A stretch of 38,931 nt of DNA, taken from positions 1 to 38,931 of the forward strand of contig JAJPJA010000143.1 in assembly GCA_021324455.1 (NCBI GenBank), read 5' to 3'. Shown piece by piece: positions 8,578 through 17,275 of the stretch (positions within the stretch are counted from its first letter, which is position 1; every line of letters starts with the position of its first letter). The stretch is from Pseudomonadota bacterium. GTDB taxonomy: Bacteria; Desulfobacterota; Binatia; Binatales; Binataceae. A model generated the notes under the pieces. It did no database searches and was not told the DNA's origin. It saw only the letters and a list, made by a program, of their open reading frames with translations. The translations under genes were made by a program, and so were the position numbers.

Positions 8578-8949
8578 ATGAAGCATCGAAAGTACCTGTA
8601 TCTGGCCGCCGCGGCCTTCGCCATCAGCGGATGCATGAAGCAGACCTTGATCACCACGCCGGGCGGAATCGTGCTCCGCTCACAGCACATCTCGCTGCCC
8701 TCCCACGGACGCGAATTCTCCGGCGCGCCTGAGAGTTCAGTGGCCAATACCTACTGCCTGATGTGCCATTCGGGCGGGATGGTTCTGACGCAGCCGCCGC
8801 TCGATCTGGCGCAATGGCAGAACGAGGTGCGCAAGATGATCAAGGTTTACGGATGCCCGCTGCCGGGGAGCGACGTTGACCAGGTGGCGCAGTTCATCGC
8901 GCACGCCAGTCAGAATCCGCCGCCGCTGTCCGCGCGCGCCGAAAAATGA
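8578..8949 (+). CDS. Monohaem c-type cytochrome lipoprotein (SorB-like)
   Basis: 123 residues. The signal peptide ends in a lipobox, AISGC with Cys19 as the lipidated residue. One haem-binding motif CLMCH (Cys60, Cys63, His64) is present. Met residues around 68 and 86 could supply the axial ligand. It likely takes electrons from the preceding sulfite oxidase-like enzyme and passes them to the respiratory chain. Size and order match the cytochrome subunit of SorAB-type sulfite dehydrogenases, although lipid anchoring is a variation. Last gene of the three-gene operon. Confidence 0.85.
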   Translation: MKHRKYLYLAAAAFAISGCMKQTLITTPGGIVLRSQHISLPSHGREFSGAPESSVANTYCLMCHSGGMVLTQPPLDLAQWQNEVRKMIKVYGCPLPGSDVDQVAQFIAHASQNPPPLSARAEK

Positions 8950-9052
8950 TTCACATCGAGCCGACGCGGTTCCGCCGGTCTGGAACTGGGTCTGACACGC
9001 CGCACCGTTTCGAATCGCTTTCAGCGTGTAGGTTGAACCAATCACCAAATTG

Positions 9053-9902
9053 TCAGTTGGTAGCGTTCCAGAATTTGTTGAGGTCCGGATCGCTCAGGTT
9101 GGTGCCGCCCAGCTCCGGCGGCCAACGGCAACGTGTTCATGACGCTGCCATAGCCAATCTTCGGGGGCCGGCTTTTCGCCGCATCGCGCACAGCCGGGAA
9201 ACCGGATGAATTGGGCGTCGGCGGCGGTGACCGGACTGGAAACCAGATTAACCGCGCTGAACCTGGCCGGATCGCCCGCCAGTTGGCGCAGAAACGTCCA
9301 GCTCGTGCGCGTCCCATCGCTGCGCCTGGAGCCCGCCGGCGGCGCTCCTTTGGCCCCGAAAAGCCGCAAACTCCCGCCTTTGCACACCTGCAGGCCCTTG
9401 AAGAAGTTGGGACTCGCGCATCCGTTGTCCGGCGGCGCTTGAGCGGGTTTGGCACCGATGAAAGTTATCGTAACCTGGCTGGCGGCGTTGCCCTTGCCGA
9501 TTGGATTATCTTTGCTGCCCACCGCGAACACGCCCTGTACGGTGATAGCGGCGGCATTGAGTGCCAGCGCACCGCCGTTGACGTCCGAGTCGCGGATGCA
9601 TAGAGCGGCTCCGTGAGCGAGCCTGATGTTGCTGAAACCGTTAACTCCGGTGAATGACTTATCGACGTAAACCCTGGAGCATCCGTTGCTGCCGATGGTG
9701 ACGCCACCTTTGCTATCCTTGCTGCACGCGGGCGACGACAAAGGGGTCAATCCGCTCGCGTTGCCGGATCGGATGCGGCAGTTGCCGCTCCACCGCAAAC
9801 CAGCATCGCGATCAAGACGACGATCGCGCCGATTCCTGAATTGAGAAGGTTGATGAAATTTGTTTTTCTTTCGCGGGAGAACAAATTTCCGCCTGAATGC
9901 AT
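9053..9902 (-). pseudogene. Broken gene for a secreted G8-like (beta-rich) protein
   Basis: A good start exists: ATG at 9902 preceded by GGAGG. It opens a 51-codon frame with a charged N-terminus and an export signal (IGAIVVLIAMLVCGGAATA) that stops at 9747. The mature domain continues in another minus frame, from about 9798 to 9094. It contains GGVTIGSNGCSRVYVD, ITVQGVFAVG, LQVCKGGSLRLFGAKG and TSWTFLRQL in the order seen in G8 domains (beta-rich, extracellular, possibly polysaccharide-binding). A third frame seems to give the end, LSDPDLNKFWNATN, with a stop at 9053. At least two frameshifts are therefore needed. It may be a decayed gene or an assembly error; the G8 call is by pattern only. 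Confidence 0.6.
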
Positions 9903-9930
9903 CCAGAGCCTCCGGTTGAGGACGGATGCA

Positions 9931-9958
9931 ATGATAGCGTAAATATAGTAGAGAGCAA
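9931..9958 (-). promoter_or_regulatory. Candidate sigma-70 promoter for the G8-like gene
   Basis: On the minus strand TTGCTC (9958-9953) and TATCAT (9936-9931) are separated by 16 bases, about 30 bases ahead of the start at 9902. The region is AT-rich compared with the rest of the window, which also fits a promoter. Not tested. Confidence 0.4.
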
Positions 9959-10100
9959 ACGACGCCGATTATAAAATTAAAAACAAAATATGATGTTTAT
10001 CCGGCGGATTGGACAAATAGTCGCAATCGGTACGGGCCTCTCAGCCGGAGCTGGTTGCATAATGGCCGCGTGCAGGCGTAACGCGGCGGACTGAGGGCAG
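9959..10100. other. AT-rich intergenic segment
   Basis: No gene seen. Positions 9959-10000 are unusually rich in A and T (poly-A-like tracts such as AAAATTAAAAACAAAATA) compared with the GC-rich surroundings. This could be a foreign patch, a nucleoid-protein binding site, or upstream promoter sequence for the minus-strand G8-like gene. Confidence 0.4.
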
Positions 10101-10144
10101 AAAAACGAGCGCGGGGACTACGCCATATCGGCGCGTCCCCGCGC
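10101..10144 (-). terminator. Rho-independent terminator of the CoA-transferase gene
   Basis: Arms GCGCGGGGAC (10109-10118) and GTCCCCGCGC (10135-10144) pair perfectly, with a further CGCC/GGCG stem inside. On the minus strand the hairpin is followed by a T-rich run (complement of AAAAAC, 10101-10106). It lies 29 bases after the CoA-transferase stop. Confidence 0.85.
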
Positions 10145-10172
10145 ATCGGAGAAACACATTCAATGATTGAAA

Positions 10173-11390
10173 CTATATAGCTCCGGATTGACGCAGACGG
10201 TCCACGTCCTCCCAACTGTAACCGAGGATCTCTGTCAGCACGGTCTCGGTATGCTCGCCGTGCTCGGGCGCGCGTCCATAAGGATTGGCCGGCGTCTGGC
10301 TGAGTTTCACCGTGGCGCCGAGCAGCTTCATCTTACCGTGAATCTCGTGCTCGTAGTCGACGATGTAATCGTTGGCAATCACCTGCGGATCGTTTTCAAG
10401 GTCGGCGATTGAATTTACCACGGTGAAGATGAAATCGCCGCCTTCATGCAGGATCTTCATCCATTCATCCCGCGTTTTGGTGGCGAAGGTCTCATCGAAG
10501 ATTTTGATCAACTCTTTGGAGTTTTTGCCGCGCGCACCCATCTCGGCGAACCGCGGATCATCAATAAGATGCGGCAGGCCGACCGCCTTCATGAAGTCCT
10601 TCCATACCTTGTCGCCCTGGATCATGCCCAGGCAGATCCATTTGTCGTCTTTGCAGCGATAATGGTTCCACAGCGGATTGAAGGAATTCTCGCGCGGATA
10701 GCGCATCATCTCCTTGCCGTTGATCAGGCGCGAGCTGATGTTCAGGCCCATCAGGGACATCATCGACCCCAGGTGCGACGCGTCCACCGCCTGGCCTACG
10801 CCGGTGCGCTCGCGCACCAACAGCGCGGTCAGGATTCCGTGCGACAGCATAATCGCGCCCATCTGGTCGGCCAGTCCGCCGACGATGTAAGTCGGCGGCA
10901 TCTCGCGCGGCCCGCAGGCGGCGTACAGCAGGCCGGAGCGCGACTGGCCCAGGTAGTCGAAGGAAGGCTCGCCGCTGTCGGGCCCCTCGGGACCGTAGCC
11001 GGTGGCGCTGCCGTAAATGATTTTGGGATTGCGCTTGCGCAAGGTGTCGTAATCCAGACCCATCCGGGCGGCGACACCCTTGCGGAAGTTCTGGACGAAC
11101 ACGTCGCTCTTTTCGACCAGCTTGTAGACGATCTCGCGGCCTTCGGGGCTCTTGAGATTGACCGCGACGCTTTTTTTGTGGCGGTTGTTGGATTCCAGAT
11201 AGAAATTGCGCCCGCCCGATTTGGTGTTGCTGCCGGCCGCCGAGGCCAGGCCGCGGCCAGGGTCGCCGTTTTCCTTTTCCTCGATTTTGATTACTTCCGC
11301 GCCGAGGTCGGCCAATATCGCGGTGGAATACGGCCCCTGCTGCCAAATCGTCCAGTCAACTACCCTGATTCCGTCCAGTGCTGCTTTCAT
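10173..11390 (-). CDS. CaiB/BaiF family (class III) CoA-transferase
   Basis: 405 residues, complete. Features: LDGIRVVDWTIWQQGP at the start, GAEVIKIEEKENGDPGRG, VQNFRKGVAARMGLDY, and the probable catalytic Asp175 in GLADQMG, ahead of ERTGVGQ. The C-terminus GYSWEDVDRLRQSGAI resembles that of the gene at 5147. It probably activates a carboxylic acid as its CoA ester by taking CoA from another thioester. The ATG at 11390 follows a GGGGG ribosome-type site. It is a single-gene transcript by layout: its own terminator lies downstream and comF is divergent upstream. Confidence 0.93.
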   Translation of the reverse strand: MKAALDGIRVVDWTIWQQGPYSTAILADLGAEVIKIEEKENGDPGRGLASAAGSNTKSGGRNFYLESNNRHKKSVAVNLKSPEGREIVYKLVEKSDVFVQNFRKGVAARMGLDYDTLRKRNPKIIYGSATGYGPEGPDSGEPSFDYLGQSRSGLLYAACGPREMPPTYIVGGLADQMGAIMLSHGILTALLVRERTGVGQAVDASHLGSMMSLMGLNISSRLINGKEMMRYPRENSFNPLWNHYRCKDDKWICLGMIQGDKVWKDFMKAVGLPHLIDDPRFAEMGARGKNSKELIKIFDETFATKTRDEWMKILHEGGDFIFTVVNSIADLENDPQVIANDYIVDYEHEIHGKMKLLGATVKLSQTPANPYGRAPEHGEHTETVLTEILGYSWEDVDRLRQSGAI

Positions 11391-11488
11391 TTGACCCCCG
11401 GTGGCACTTTGATTCGCGACCGTTTAAATTTGTCTCGCCTGTTTGGCCCTGCACCGTACCGCGGCGGGGCGCGGCACCCTTTTTGACT

Positions 11489-12253
11489 ATGGGTATCAAC
11501 CCCAGGACCCGCGATCTTCTTACCACAATCGGCCGGGAAGTGCTCGCCTTCCTGCTGCCGATTCGGTGTCCCGGATGCGGCGTTATGATACCGCCGCAGG
11601 CCTCCGGCCGGCTATGTCCAGCCTGTTACGGCAGCCTCCAACCGATGGCGGATCCGCTGTGCCGCGCCTGTGGAATACCGCTCATGTCCACTTCCGCCGC
11701 CATCGATCTGTGCCTGCGATGCGTCCGCACGCAGCCCAGCTTTCGCATGGCGCGGGCGCTGTTTTCCTACCGCACGGACAACGACTCGGCGCCCGACATC
11801 CTCGGCTCCATCATCCGGCGCCACAAGTACGGTCCCAACCAGGCGCTGGGCGCGGTACTGGCCGAACTGCTGGAAGACCGGCTGCCGGTCGATTCCGACT
11901 ACGACCTCGTCATTCCCGTACCGCTGCATCCGCGCCGCCTGCTCAGGCGCGGCTTCAATCAATCCGCGCTGCTGGGCGCCGTGGTCAGCCGCAAGCTGCG
12001 ATGCCGGCTCGAAGTCGCCGCGCTCATTCGGGTCATATCAACTCCCTCGCAGACCGCTCAAGACCTCGAGCGCCGCCGGCGCAATGTCCACAAAGCGTTC
12101 GCGGTCAGGTATCCTGAGCGGGTCGCGGGACGCAAAGTGCTGTTGATAGATGATGTGCTCACAACCGGCGCCACAGCCGAGGAATGCGCGCGGACACTGC
12201 GGGAATCCGGGGCGGCCGTAGTCGACGTGCTGACGATAGCAAGGGCGATATGA
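11489..12253 (+). CDS. comF: ComF family phosphoribosyltransferase-like protein
   Basis: 254 residues. The N-terminal zinc-ribbon-like part holds Cys pairs at 27/30, 43/46, 58/61 and 75/78. The C-terminal type I phosphoribosyltransferase domain has the PRPP loop VLLIDDVLTTGAT at 217-229, preceded by the family segment RGFNQSALL. ComF proteins are tied to DNA uptake and to replication-restart helicase function; in many bacteria the gene has no competence role. The ATG at 11489 is the first in the frame that leaves a family-like N-terminus. The stop overlaps the next start by ATGA, so it is coupled to the methyltransferase gene. Confidence 0.88.
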   Translation: MGINPRTRDLLTTIGREVLAFLLPIRCPGCGVMIPPQASGRLCPACYGSLQPMADPLCRACGIPLMSTSAAIDLCLRCVRTQPSFRMARALFSYRTDNDSAPDILGSIIRRHKYGPNQALGAVLAELLEDRLPVDSDYDLVIPVPLHPRRLLRRGFNQSALLGAVVSRKLRCRLEVAALIRVISTPSQTAQDLERRRRNVHKAFAVRYPERVAGRKVLLIDDVLTTGATAEECARTLRESGAAVVDVLTIARAI

Positions 12254-12819
12254 GCGAAAGTATGCGCACGGTCTGGGAACAGCGCCATCGCGCCCAGGGG
12301 ATCGGCGCGCCCGAGCCGTTCGCGGCGGAGATGCTGCCGCTGCTGCCGCGCGGATTGGCGCTGGATGTCGCCGCCGGCACGGGACGGCATTCGATATGGC
12401 TGGCGCGCGCCGGGTTTACCGTTGACGCGATCGACTTTTCGTTCGCCGCGATGCTCAAGCTGAGCGCCGCCGCCGCCTCTGAAGCTCTGCCAGTGCGTGC
12501 GCTGGTCGCCGACCTCGACTGCTGTCCGTTGCCCCGCGAGCGCTACGACACGATCCTGAACATCTCCTTTCTCGATCGCAGGCTAATCGGATCGCTCAAA
12601 GCCGCGCTGAAGATCGGAGGCGCATTGCTGTTCGATACCTTTCTGATCGACCAGGCCGGGATTGGGCATCCGCGCAATCCCGACTTCCTGCTCGGCCATT
12701 ATGAACTGCGCGCTATGCTTGAGGGACTCGAGATCATCCGCTATCGCGAAGGGCTGACGGTGTATCAAAGCGGCGAGCGGGCGTGGCGCGCCGGTGCGCT
12801 GGCGATCAGGCGCGGCTGA
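12250..12819 (+). CDS. Class I SAM-dependent methyltransferase
   Basis: 189 residues. The SAM site is LALDVAAGTGRHSIWLARAG (motif I, DVAAGTGRH), followed by VDAIDFS with the acidic ribose-binding residue, LVADLDCCPLP, then the post-motif strand ALLFDTFL. It resembles the TehB/UbiE-like small methyltransferases. Substrate unknown. Its start overlaps the comF stop (ATGA) and its stop overlaps the purM start (TGATG), so the three genes are translationally coupled. Confidence 0.85.
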   Translation: MSESMRTVWEQRHRAQGIGAPEPFAAEMLPLLPRGLALDVAAGTGRHSIWLARAGFTVDAIDFSFAAMLKLSAAAASEALPVRALVADLDCCPLPRERYDTILNISFLDRRLIGSLKAALKIGGALLFDTFLIDQAGIGHPRNPDFLLGHYELRAMLEGLEIIRYREGLTVYQSGERAWRAGALAIRRG

Positions 12820-13853
12820 TGGCCAGAGGGTCCACATATAAGGAGGCCGGCGTCGATATCGGTCTCAAGCAAAGCCTGGTGCCGCTGTTCCGCAGGCTGG
12901 CCAGCCGCACCGGCGGCGCGCACGTGCTGGCGGGGGTCGGCGGCTTCGGCGCTCTTATCGGACTCAACGGCCATAAGATGCGCGAGCCGGTGCTGGTGGC
13001 GGGCACCGACGGCGTCGGCACCAAGCTGAAAGTCGCGGTGATGGCGCGCCGGCACGATACGGTGGGAATCGACTGCGTCGCGATGTGCGTCAACGACATC
13101 ATCTGCTCGGCCGCCCGCCCACTGTTTTTTCTCGATTACATCGGCATTGGCAAACTCAACCGCAGGATTGCGCTGGAGCTGGTCAAGGGCGTGGCGGCCG
13201 GATGCGCGCAGGCGGGCGCCAGCCTGGTCGGCGGCGAGACGGCGCAGATGCCGGGGCTTTACGGCGACGGCGAATACGACCTGGTCGGCTTCGCCGTGGG
13301 CATCGTCGAGCGCGATCAGATACCCGACCCGCGCAGACTGGAGGCCGGCGACGTACTGGTCGGACTGGCGTCGAGCGGTCTGCATTCCAACGGCTTCTCG
13401 CTGGCGCGCCGGGTTCTGCTGGAACGCGCCGGCCTCAAGCTGTCGCGCCGCGTTCCTGAACTGAAATGCACGCTGGCCGAGGAATTGCTGCGGCCCACGC
13501 GCATTTATGCCAGGGTCGCGATCGACCTGTTCCGCAAGTTCGGTCTGAAAGCGTTGGCGAATATCACCGGCGGCGGCGTAATCGAAAATCTGCCGCGCGT
13601 GCTTCCCCCGCGCCTGCAGGCCCGCATCGCGCGCGGAAGCTGGCCCGTGCCGCCAATCTTTGACCTGATCGCCCGGCTCGGCGGCGTCAGCCAGCACGAA
13701 ATGGATCGCGCGTTCAACAATGGTATCGGGATGGTCGGGATTTTCGCCGCCGGCGACGTCGACCGGGCCCTCGATCATCTGCGCCGCAGCCGGATACCCG
13801 CCTACGTGATCGGAGAGCTGCGCGGGGGCAAGCGCGGCGTCAGCATCGGATGA
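12819..13853 (+). CDS. purM: Phosphoribosylformylglycinamidine cyclo-ligase (AIR synthetase)
   Basis: 344 residues, the usual length. It carries out the fifth step of purine synthesis: ATP-dependent ring closure of FGAM to AIR in the cytoplasm. Conserved segments: STYKEAGVDI at the start, GTDGVGTKLK for the nucleotide site, GGETAQMPGLY, SSGLHSNGFSL and the C-terminal NITGGGVIENLPRVLP. Start ATG overlaps the upstream stop. purN, normally its partner, is found 8.4 kb away at 22235. Confidence 0.96.
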   Translation: MARGSTYKEAGVDIGLKQSLVPLFRRLASRTGGAHVLAGVGGFGALIGLNGHKMREPVLVAGTDGVGTKLKVAVMARRHDTVGIDCVAMCVNDIICSAARPLFFLDYIGIGKLNRRIALELVKGVAAGCAQAGASLVGGETAQMPGLYGDGEYDLVGFAVGIVERDQIPDPRRLEAGDVLVGLASSGLHSNGFSLARRVLLERAGLKLSRRVPELKCTLAEELLRPTRIYARVAIDLFRKFGLKALANITGGGVIENLPRVLPPRLQARIARGSWPVPPIFDLIARLGGVSQHEMDRAFNNGIGMVGIFAAGDVDRALDHLRRSRIPAYVIGELRGGKRGVSIG

Positions 13854-13902
13854 TCGCGGCGCATCGCGCAGTTTCCGATTCAATTCTGGGAGAGAGAGCG
13901 CA

Positions 13903-14709
13903 ATGAGCGAACCGTTAATCGAAGAGAAGGCGGCGGTCGGGGAAACGCAACTGTGCGTGCTCAGGCGCGGACGCGGCCAGCCGCTGCTCTATCTGCACGG
14001 CGAACTGGGCTTCGAAGGCTGGTGCCAATGGCATGAGGCGCTGGCGCGCAAACGCACCATACTGATCCCGCTGCATCCGGGATTCGGCCGCTCGCAGCCG
14101 GCCGACTGGATCATGGACATGCGCGATTTGGCGGCGTTCTACTCCCGCTTCATCCGCGAGCGGAAGCTGGCGCCGGTCGATGTGATCGGGTTTTCGCTCG
14201 GCGGATGGATCGCGGCGGAACTTGCGGCGGCGAACAGCGCGCAGTTGCGTCGCATGGTCCTGGTCGGCGCCGCCGGAGTGCGCCCGCCGCAGGGCGAGAT
14301 CATGGATATGTACACCGTTACCGCGCGGCGGTTTCTGACCCGCTGCATACGCGATCCCGCGGCCGCGCCCGAATTCGCGGCGCTGTACACTGCCGCAGGC
14401 GCCGCACCGCAGAATCAGGCGGCGGCGCAGTGGGAAGCATGGGAGGACGCGCGCGCCGCCACCGCCCGTATCGCGTGGAAGCCGTACATGTTCAGCCAGA
14501 GCATGCCGCATCTGCTGGCCAACGTGACCGCTCTACCGACGCTTATCATCTGGGGCCGGCAGGACGAAGTGGTTCCGCTCAGCGCCGGACAGCTTTACCA
14601 CGAAAAGATCGCGGGCTCGCGGATGGTGGTGCTGGATCAATGCGGCCACATGCCGATGATCGAAAAATCCGCCGAATTCGTACGCGCCGTACAGGATTTT
14701 CTCGAATAG
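13903..14709 (+). CDS. Alpha/beta-hydrolase fold protein
   Basis: 268 residues. Visible catalytic triad: Ser98 in the nucleophile elbow GFSLGG, Asp221 in GRQDEVVP and His249 in GHMPMIEK; the oxyanion segment is LYLHGE. Hydrolases of this kind include C-C bond hydrolases of ring-cleavage pathways, esterases and lactonases. The gene follows purM by 49 bases and precedes a flavin monooxygenase gene by 44 bases, so a catabolic role with that enzyme is likely. GGGAGAGAGAG precedes the start. Confidence 0.87.
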   Translation: MSEPLIEEKAAVGETQLCVLRRGRGQPLLYLHGELGFEGWCQWHEALARKRTILIPLHPGFGRSQPADWIMDMRDLAAFYSRFIRERKLAPVDVIGFSLGGWIAAELAAANSAQLRRMVLVGAAGVRPPQGEIMDMYTVTARRFLTRCIRDPAAAPEFAALYTAAGAAPQNQAAAQWEAWEDARAATARIAWKPYMFSQSMPHLLANVTALPTLIIWGRQDEVVPLSAGQLYHEKIAGSRMVVLDQCGHMPMIEKSAEFVRAVQDFLE

Positions 14710-14753
14710 GAATTCTTCTCAACGCCGCACCCACAGGAGACGGAGGACGTCCA

Positions 14754-16055
14754 ATGCTGTTGATGTTCTTTACCGAGAGGGCCTATCACGCGGTTCCGGA
14801 AGACGAGGTCTTCAGGCTGCGCAGTTTCTTCGGCGTGCCCAACAGATTCTTCGATCCGAAAAAGGGCGCGCAGCTGCTCAATGAATACATCGACGAGAAG
14901 ATCCTGTGCGACGAGGTCGGCTTCGACGCGGTGATGCTCAACGAGCATCACGGCACGCCCTTCTGCATGGGCGCGGTGATGGACGTCGAAGCGTCGATCC
15001 TGGCGCGCGCCACCAAGCGGGTTAAGATTACGCTGCTGGGCAACCCCACGCCGGTGGTCGCCAATCCGCTGCGGCTGGCCGAAGAGCTGTCGATGATCGA
15101 TATGATCTCGGGCGGCCGGCTGGTGTCAGGCTTCATCCGCGGCGCCGGCAGCGAGCAACTGTTCAACAACGCCAACCCGGCTTTCAATCGCGAATACTTC
15201 GATGAAGCCCACGACCTGATTCTGGCGGTGTGGACGCGTCCGGGACCGTTTCGATGGGAGGGCAAGCATTTCCATTATCGCTTCATCAATCCGTGGGTAT
15301 TGCCGCTGCAAAAGCCGCATCCTCCGATCTGGATTCCGGGCCTGATCAGCGTCGAGACGGTGATCTGGGCCGCGCAGCACGGTTATCCATATATTGCGCT
15401 GGCAACCGTGCTGAAGCCGACCCTGGAACTGTTCAACGTGTACGCCAAAACCGCGGCCGAGCAGGGTTATCAGGCCGGTCCGGAGAACTTCGGCTATCTC
15501 CAGCCGGTGCTGGTCGCCGACACCGACGAGAAAGCCTACGAATTAGGCAAGTGCTTCATGTTTGGCGGCGGCTTTTCCCATTTCGCGCGCCCCGAATGGA
15601 TGTTCCCGCCCGGCTACAATTCCAAGGACGCCATCCACCGGCTCGCCGCGCAGGCGGCCAATCCCAATCTGCCCAGCTCGCCCTTCCAGCACGATCCCGT
15701 CAATGAGGCCGAAGTTCAGGAAATGAAACGCAAACTGTACGCGAGTTACGGCGACTGGCAAAAGCAGGGGCAGGTCGTGACCGGCTCGCCCAAAACCGTG
15801 GTGCGCAAGCTGCGCCACATCCTGGAGGTCCTGCGGCCGGGGATCTTTTCGTTCTGGCTCGATGGACCGCTGGCGTTGCAGGACCGCCGCAACTGCGTGC
15901 GTCTGATCGGCAACGAAGTGCTGCCGGAACTGCGTGAAATCGGTAAAGAACTGGGCCTGGAGGATCCGTTCACGCGCAAACCGGGCAGCGTACTGCTCAA
16001 CGGACGGCCGCATGAAGCGGTCGGCAACGCGGCCCTGCTCGATACGCCGGCGTAA
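14754..16055 (+). CDS. Luciferase-like (LLM class) flavin-dependent oxidoreductase
   Basis: 433 residues, a TIM-barrel monooxygenase. Signs: FDAVMLNEHH near residue 65, the LLGNPTPVVANPLRLAEE strand, SGGRLVSGFIRG and EYFDEAHDLILAVW. The C-terminal extra region (about 380-433) is not typical for the short members of the family. It uses reduced FMN or F420 with oxygen or an organic acceptor to oxidise a small organic compound. Chosen start: ATG 14754, preceded by AGGAGACGGAGG. It forms an operon with the hydrolase. Confidence 0.88.
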   Translation: MLLMFFTERAYHAVPEDEVFRLRSFFGVPNRFFDPKKGAQLLNEYIDEKILCDEVGFDAVMLNEHHGTPFCMGAVMDVEASILARATKRVKITLLGNPTPVVANPLRLAEELSMIDMISGGRLVSGFIRGAGSEQLFNNANPAFNREYFDEAHDLILAVWTRPGPFRWEGKHFHYRFINPWVLPLQKPHPPIWIPGLISVETVIWAAQHGYPYIALATVLKPTLELFNVYAKTAAEQGYQAGPENFGYLQPVLVADTDEKAYELGKCFMFGGGFSHFARPEWMFPPGYNSKDAIHRLAAQAANPNLPSSPFQHDPVNEAEVQEMKRKLYASYGDWQKQGQVVTGSPKTVVRKLRHILEVLRPGIFSFWLDGPLALQDRRNCVRLIGNEVLPELREIGKELGLEDPFTRKPGSVLLNGRPHEAVGNAALLDTPA

Positions 16056-16280
16056 TCGCGCGGCGGCATGGCGCCTGACGGATGCAGGCGGGCATCCTAT
16101 GGCACCTTCACCGAAACTGATCCGAACGCGGGTGGGAGTCTGCCCGGACCCTCCGTATCGGATGCGGCAGGCGGAAATAAGCGCAACGGCGCGCAGGCCG
16201 GCGCGATGGCAAGACGGGATCGACCGCCGGACGGAGGGCGTGCCGGTCCCTCCGCCCGAATCGGAATCTGAACTTCGGAC
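16056..16280. other. Gap between convergent genes
   Basis: 225 bases between the ends of two convergent monooxygenase genes. Nothing recognisable; no clear hairpin with a T tract on either strand. Confidence 0.3.
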
Positions 16281-17168
16281 TCAACCCAGCTTGAGCGATT
16301 CGGCGATCCGGCCCAGACCGCGCTTGAGTCCTTCCTTATCGAATTGCAGATTAAGATATCCCAGGGGCAGGTTGATGCGTGAGAAGCCCTCGTCTTCCCA
16401 CTGCTTAATCCATGCGCTGGTATCGGTTGAAGTGAATTCGGGCAGATTGCCCGGGCCGCACATCAACTCGATCTCCTCCGCGCGGCGCCCGATTTTGGCG
16501 CATTCCTCGCGCATCATTTCGAGCGCCTTGCGCGTAATTTCGGGATTTCCCACGGGGAAAAACCCGTCGCCATAACGCGCCGCGCGCCGCGCGGCGGCGC
16601 GCGAGCTTCCGCCGATAATAATCGGCACACCCCCCTTTTGGACCGGCTTGGGGTTGATGCGGACCGGCTTGAAACTGAAAGTCCTGCCTTCATAGCCGGC
16701 GCCGTCGTTGTTCCACAGCTTGCGGATGGCCTCGATCGCCTCATCGGTACGCTTGCCGCGCGTATGGAAATCCCATCCCAAAGCCTCCATTTCCTCGCGG
16801 TTCCATCCGGTCCCCACGCCGAAGAGCGTGCGTCCGTTGGTGAGTACGTCCAGAGTGGCGAGCTCTTTGGCGATATTAATCGGATGATGCTCGGGCAAAA
16901 TCGTCACGCAGGTGCCCAGTTTGATACGCCTGGTGACGGCCGCCGCAAAGGCCAACACCACGAATGGGCTGGGCCAATCGTCGTCCTTTCCCGGCAATCC
17001 CGATTCCGCATACGGGTACGGCGATGTGTACTCGACCGGCAAGGCCACGTGCTCGGGAATGAACAAGGACTCGAAACCCGATTGCTCAACCAATTCGGCC
17101 AGATAGGCGACAAACTCGGCAGTGAACGGAATGGGTCTGGCGAAGATGGGTGCGACTGCGAACTTCAT
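16281..17168 (-). CDS. LLM class F420-dependent oxidoreductase (TIGR03619-like)
   Basis: 295 residues. Features: FESLFIPEHVALP near 35, a KDDDWPSPFVVLAFAAA segment, ITLGTC-like IKLGTCVTILPEHHP, then GRTLFGVGTGWNREEME, and the late GGSSRAAARRAARYGDGF. This matches the F420-dependent subgroup of luciferase-like proteins, active on ring or hydride-transfer substrates. Whether the host makes F420 cannot be seen here. Start ATG at 17168 follows a short AGCTCCT-like complement (AGGAGCT) upstream. Same strand as, and 107 bases behind, the molybdopterin oxidoreductase. Confidence 0.88.
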   Translation of the reverse strand: MKFAVAPIFARPIPFTAEFVAYLAELVEQSGFESLFIPEHVALPVEYTSPYPYAESGLPGKDDDWPSPFVVLAFAAAVTRRIKLGTCVTILPEHHPINIAKELATLDVLTNGRTLFGVGTGWNREEMEALGWDFHTRGKRTDEAIEAIRKLWNNDGAGYEGRTFSFKPVRINPKPVQKGGVPIIIGGSSRAAARRAARYGDGFFPVGNPEITRKALEMMREECAKIGRRAEEIELMCGPGNLPEFTSTDTSAWIKQWEDEGFSRINLPLGYLNLQFDKEGLKRGLGRIAESLKLG

Positions 17169-17275
17169 CTTTAGGAGCTCCCCGGCACGGCATTCTCTGT
17201 TTCGTTATCGAAACGCCCTGGGAAGCTATTTGAATAACCCGATCCCGGCAAGGGCGGCCGCGCCACCCGGCCCGA

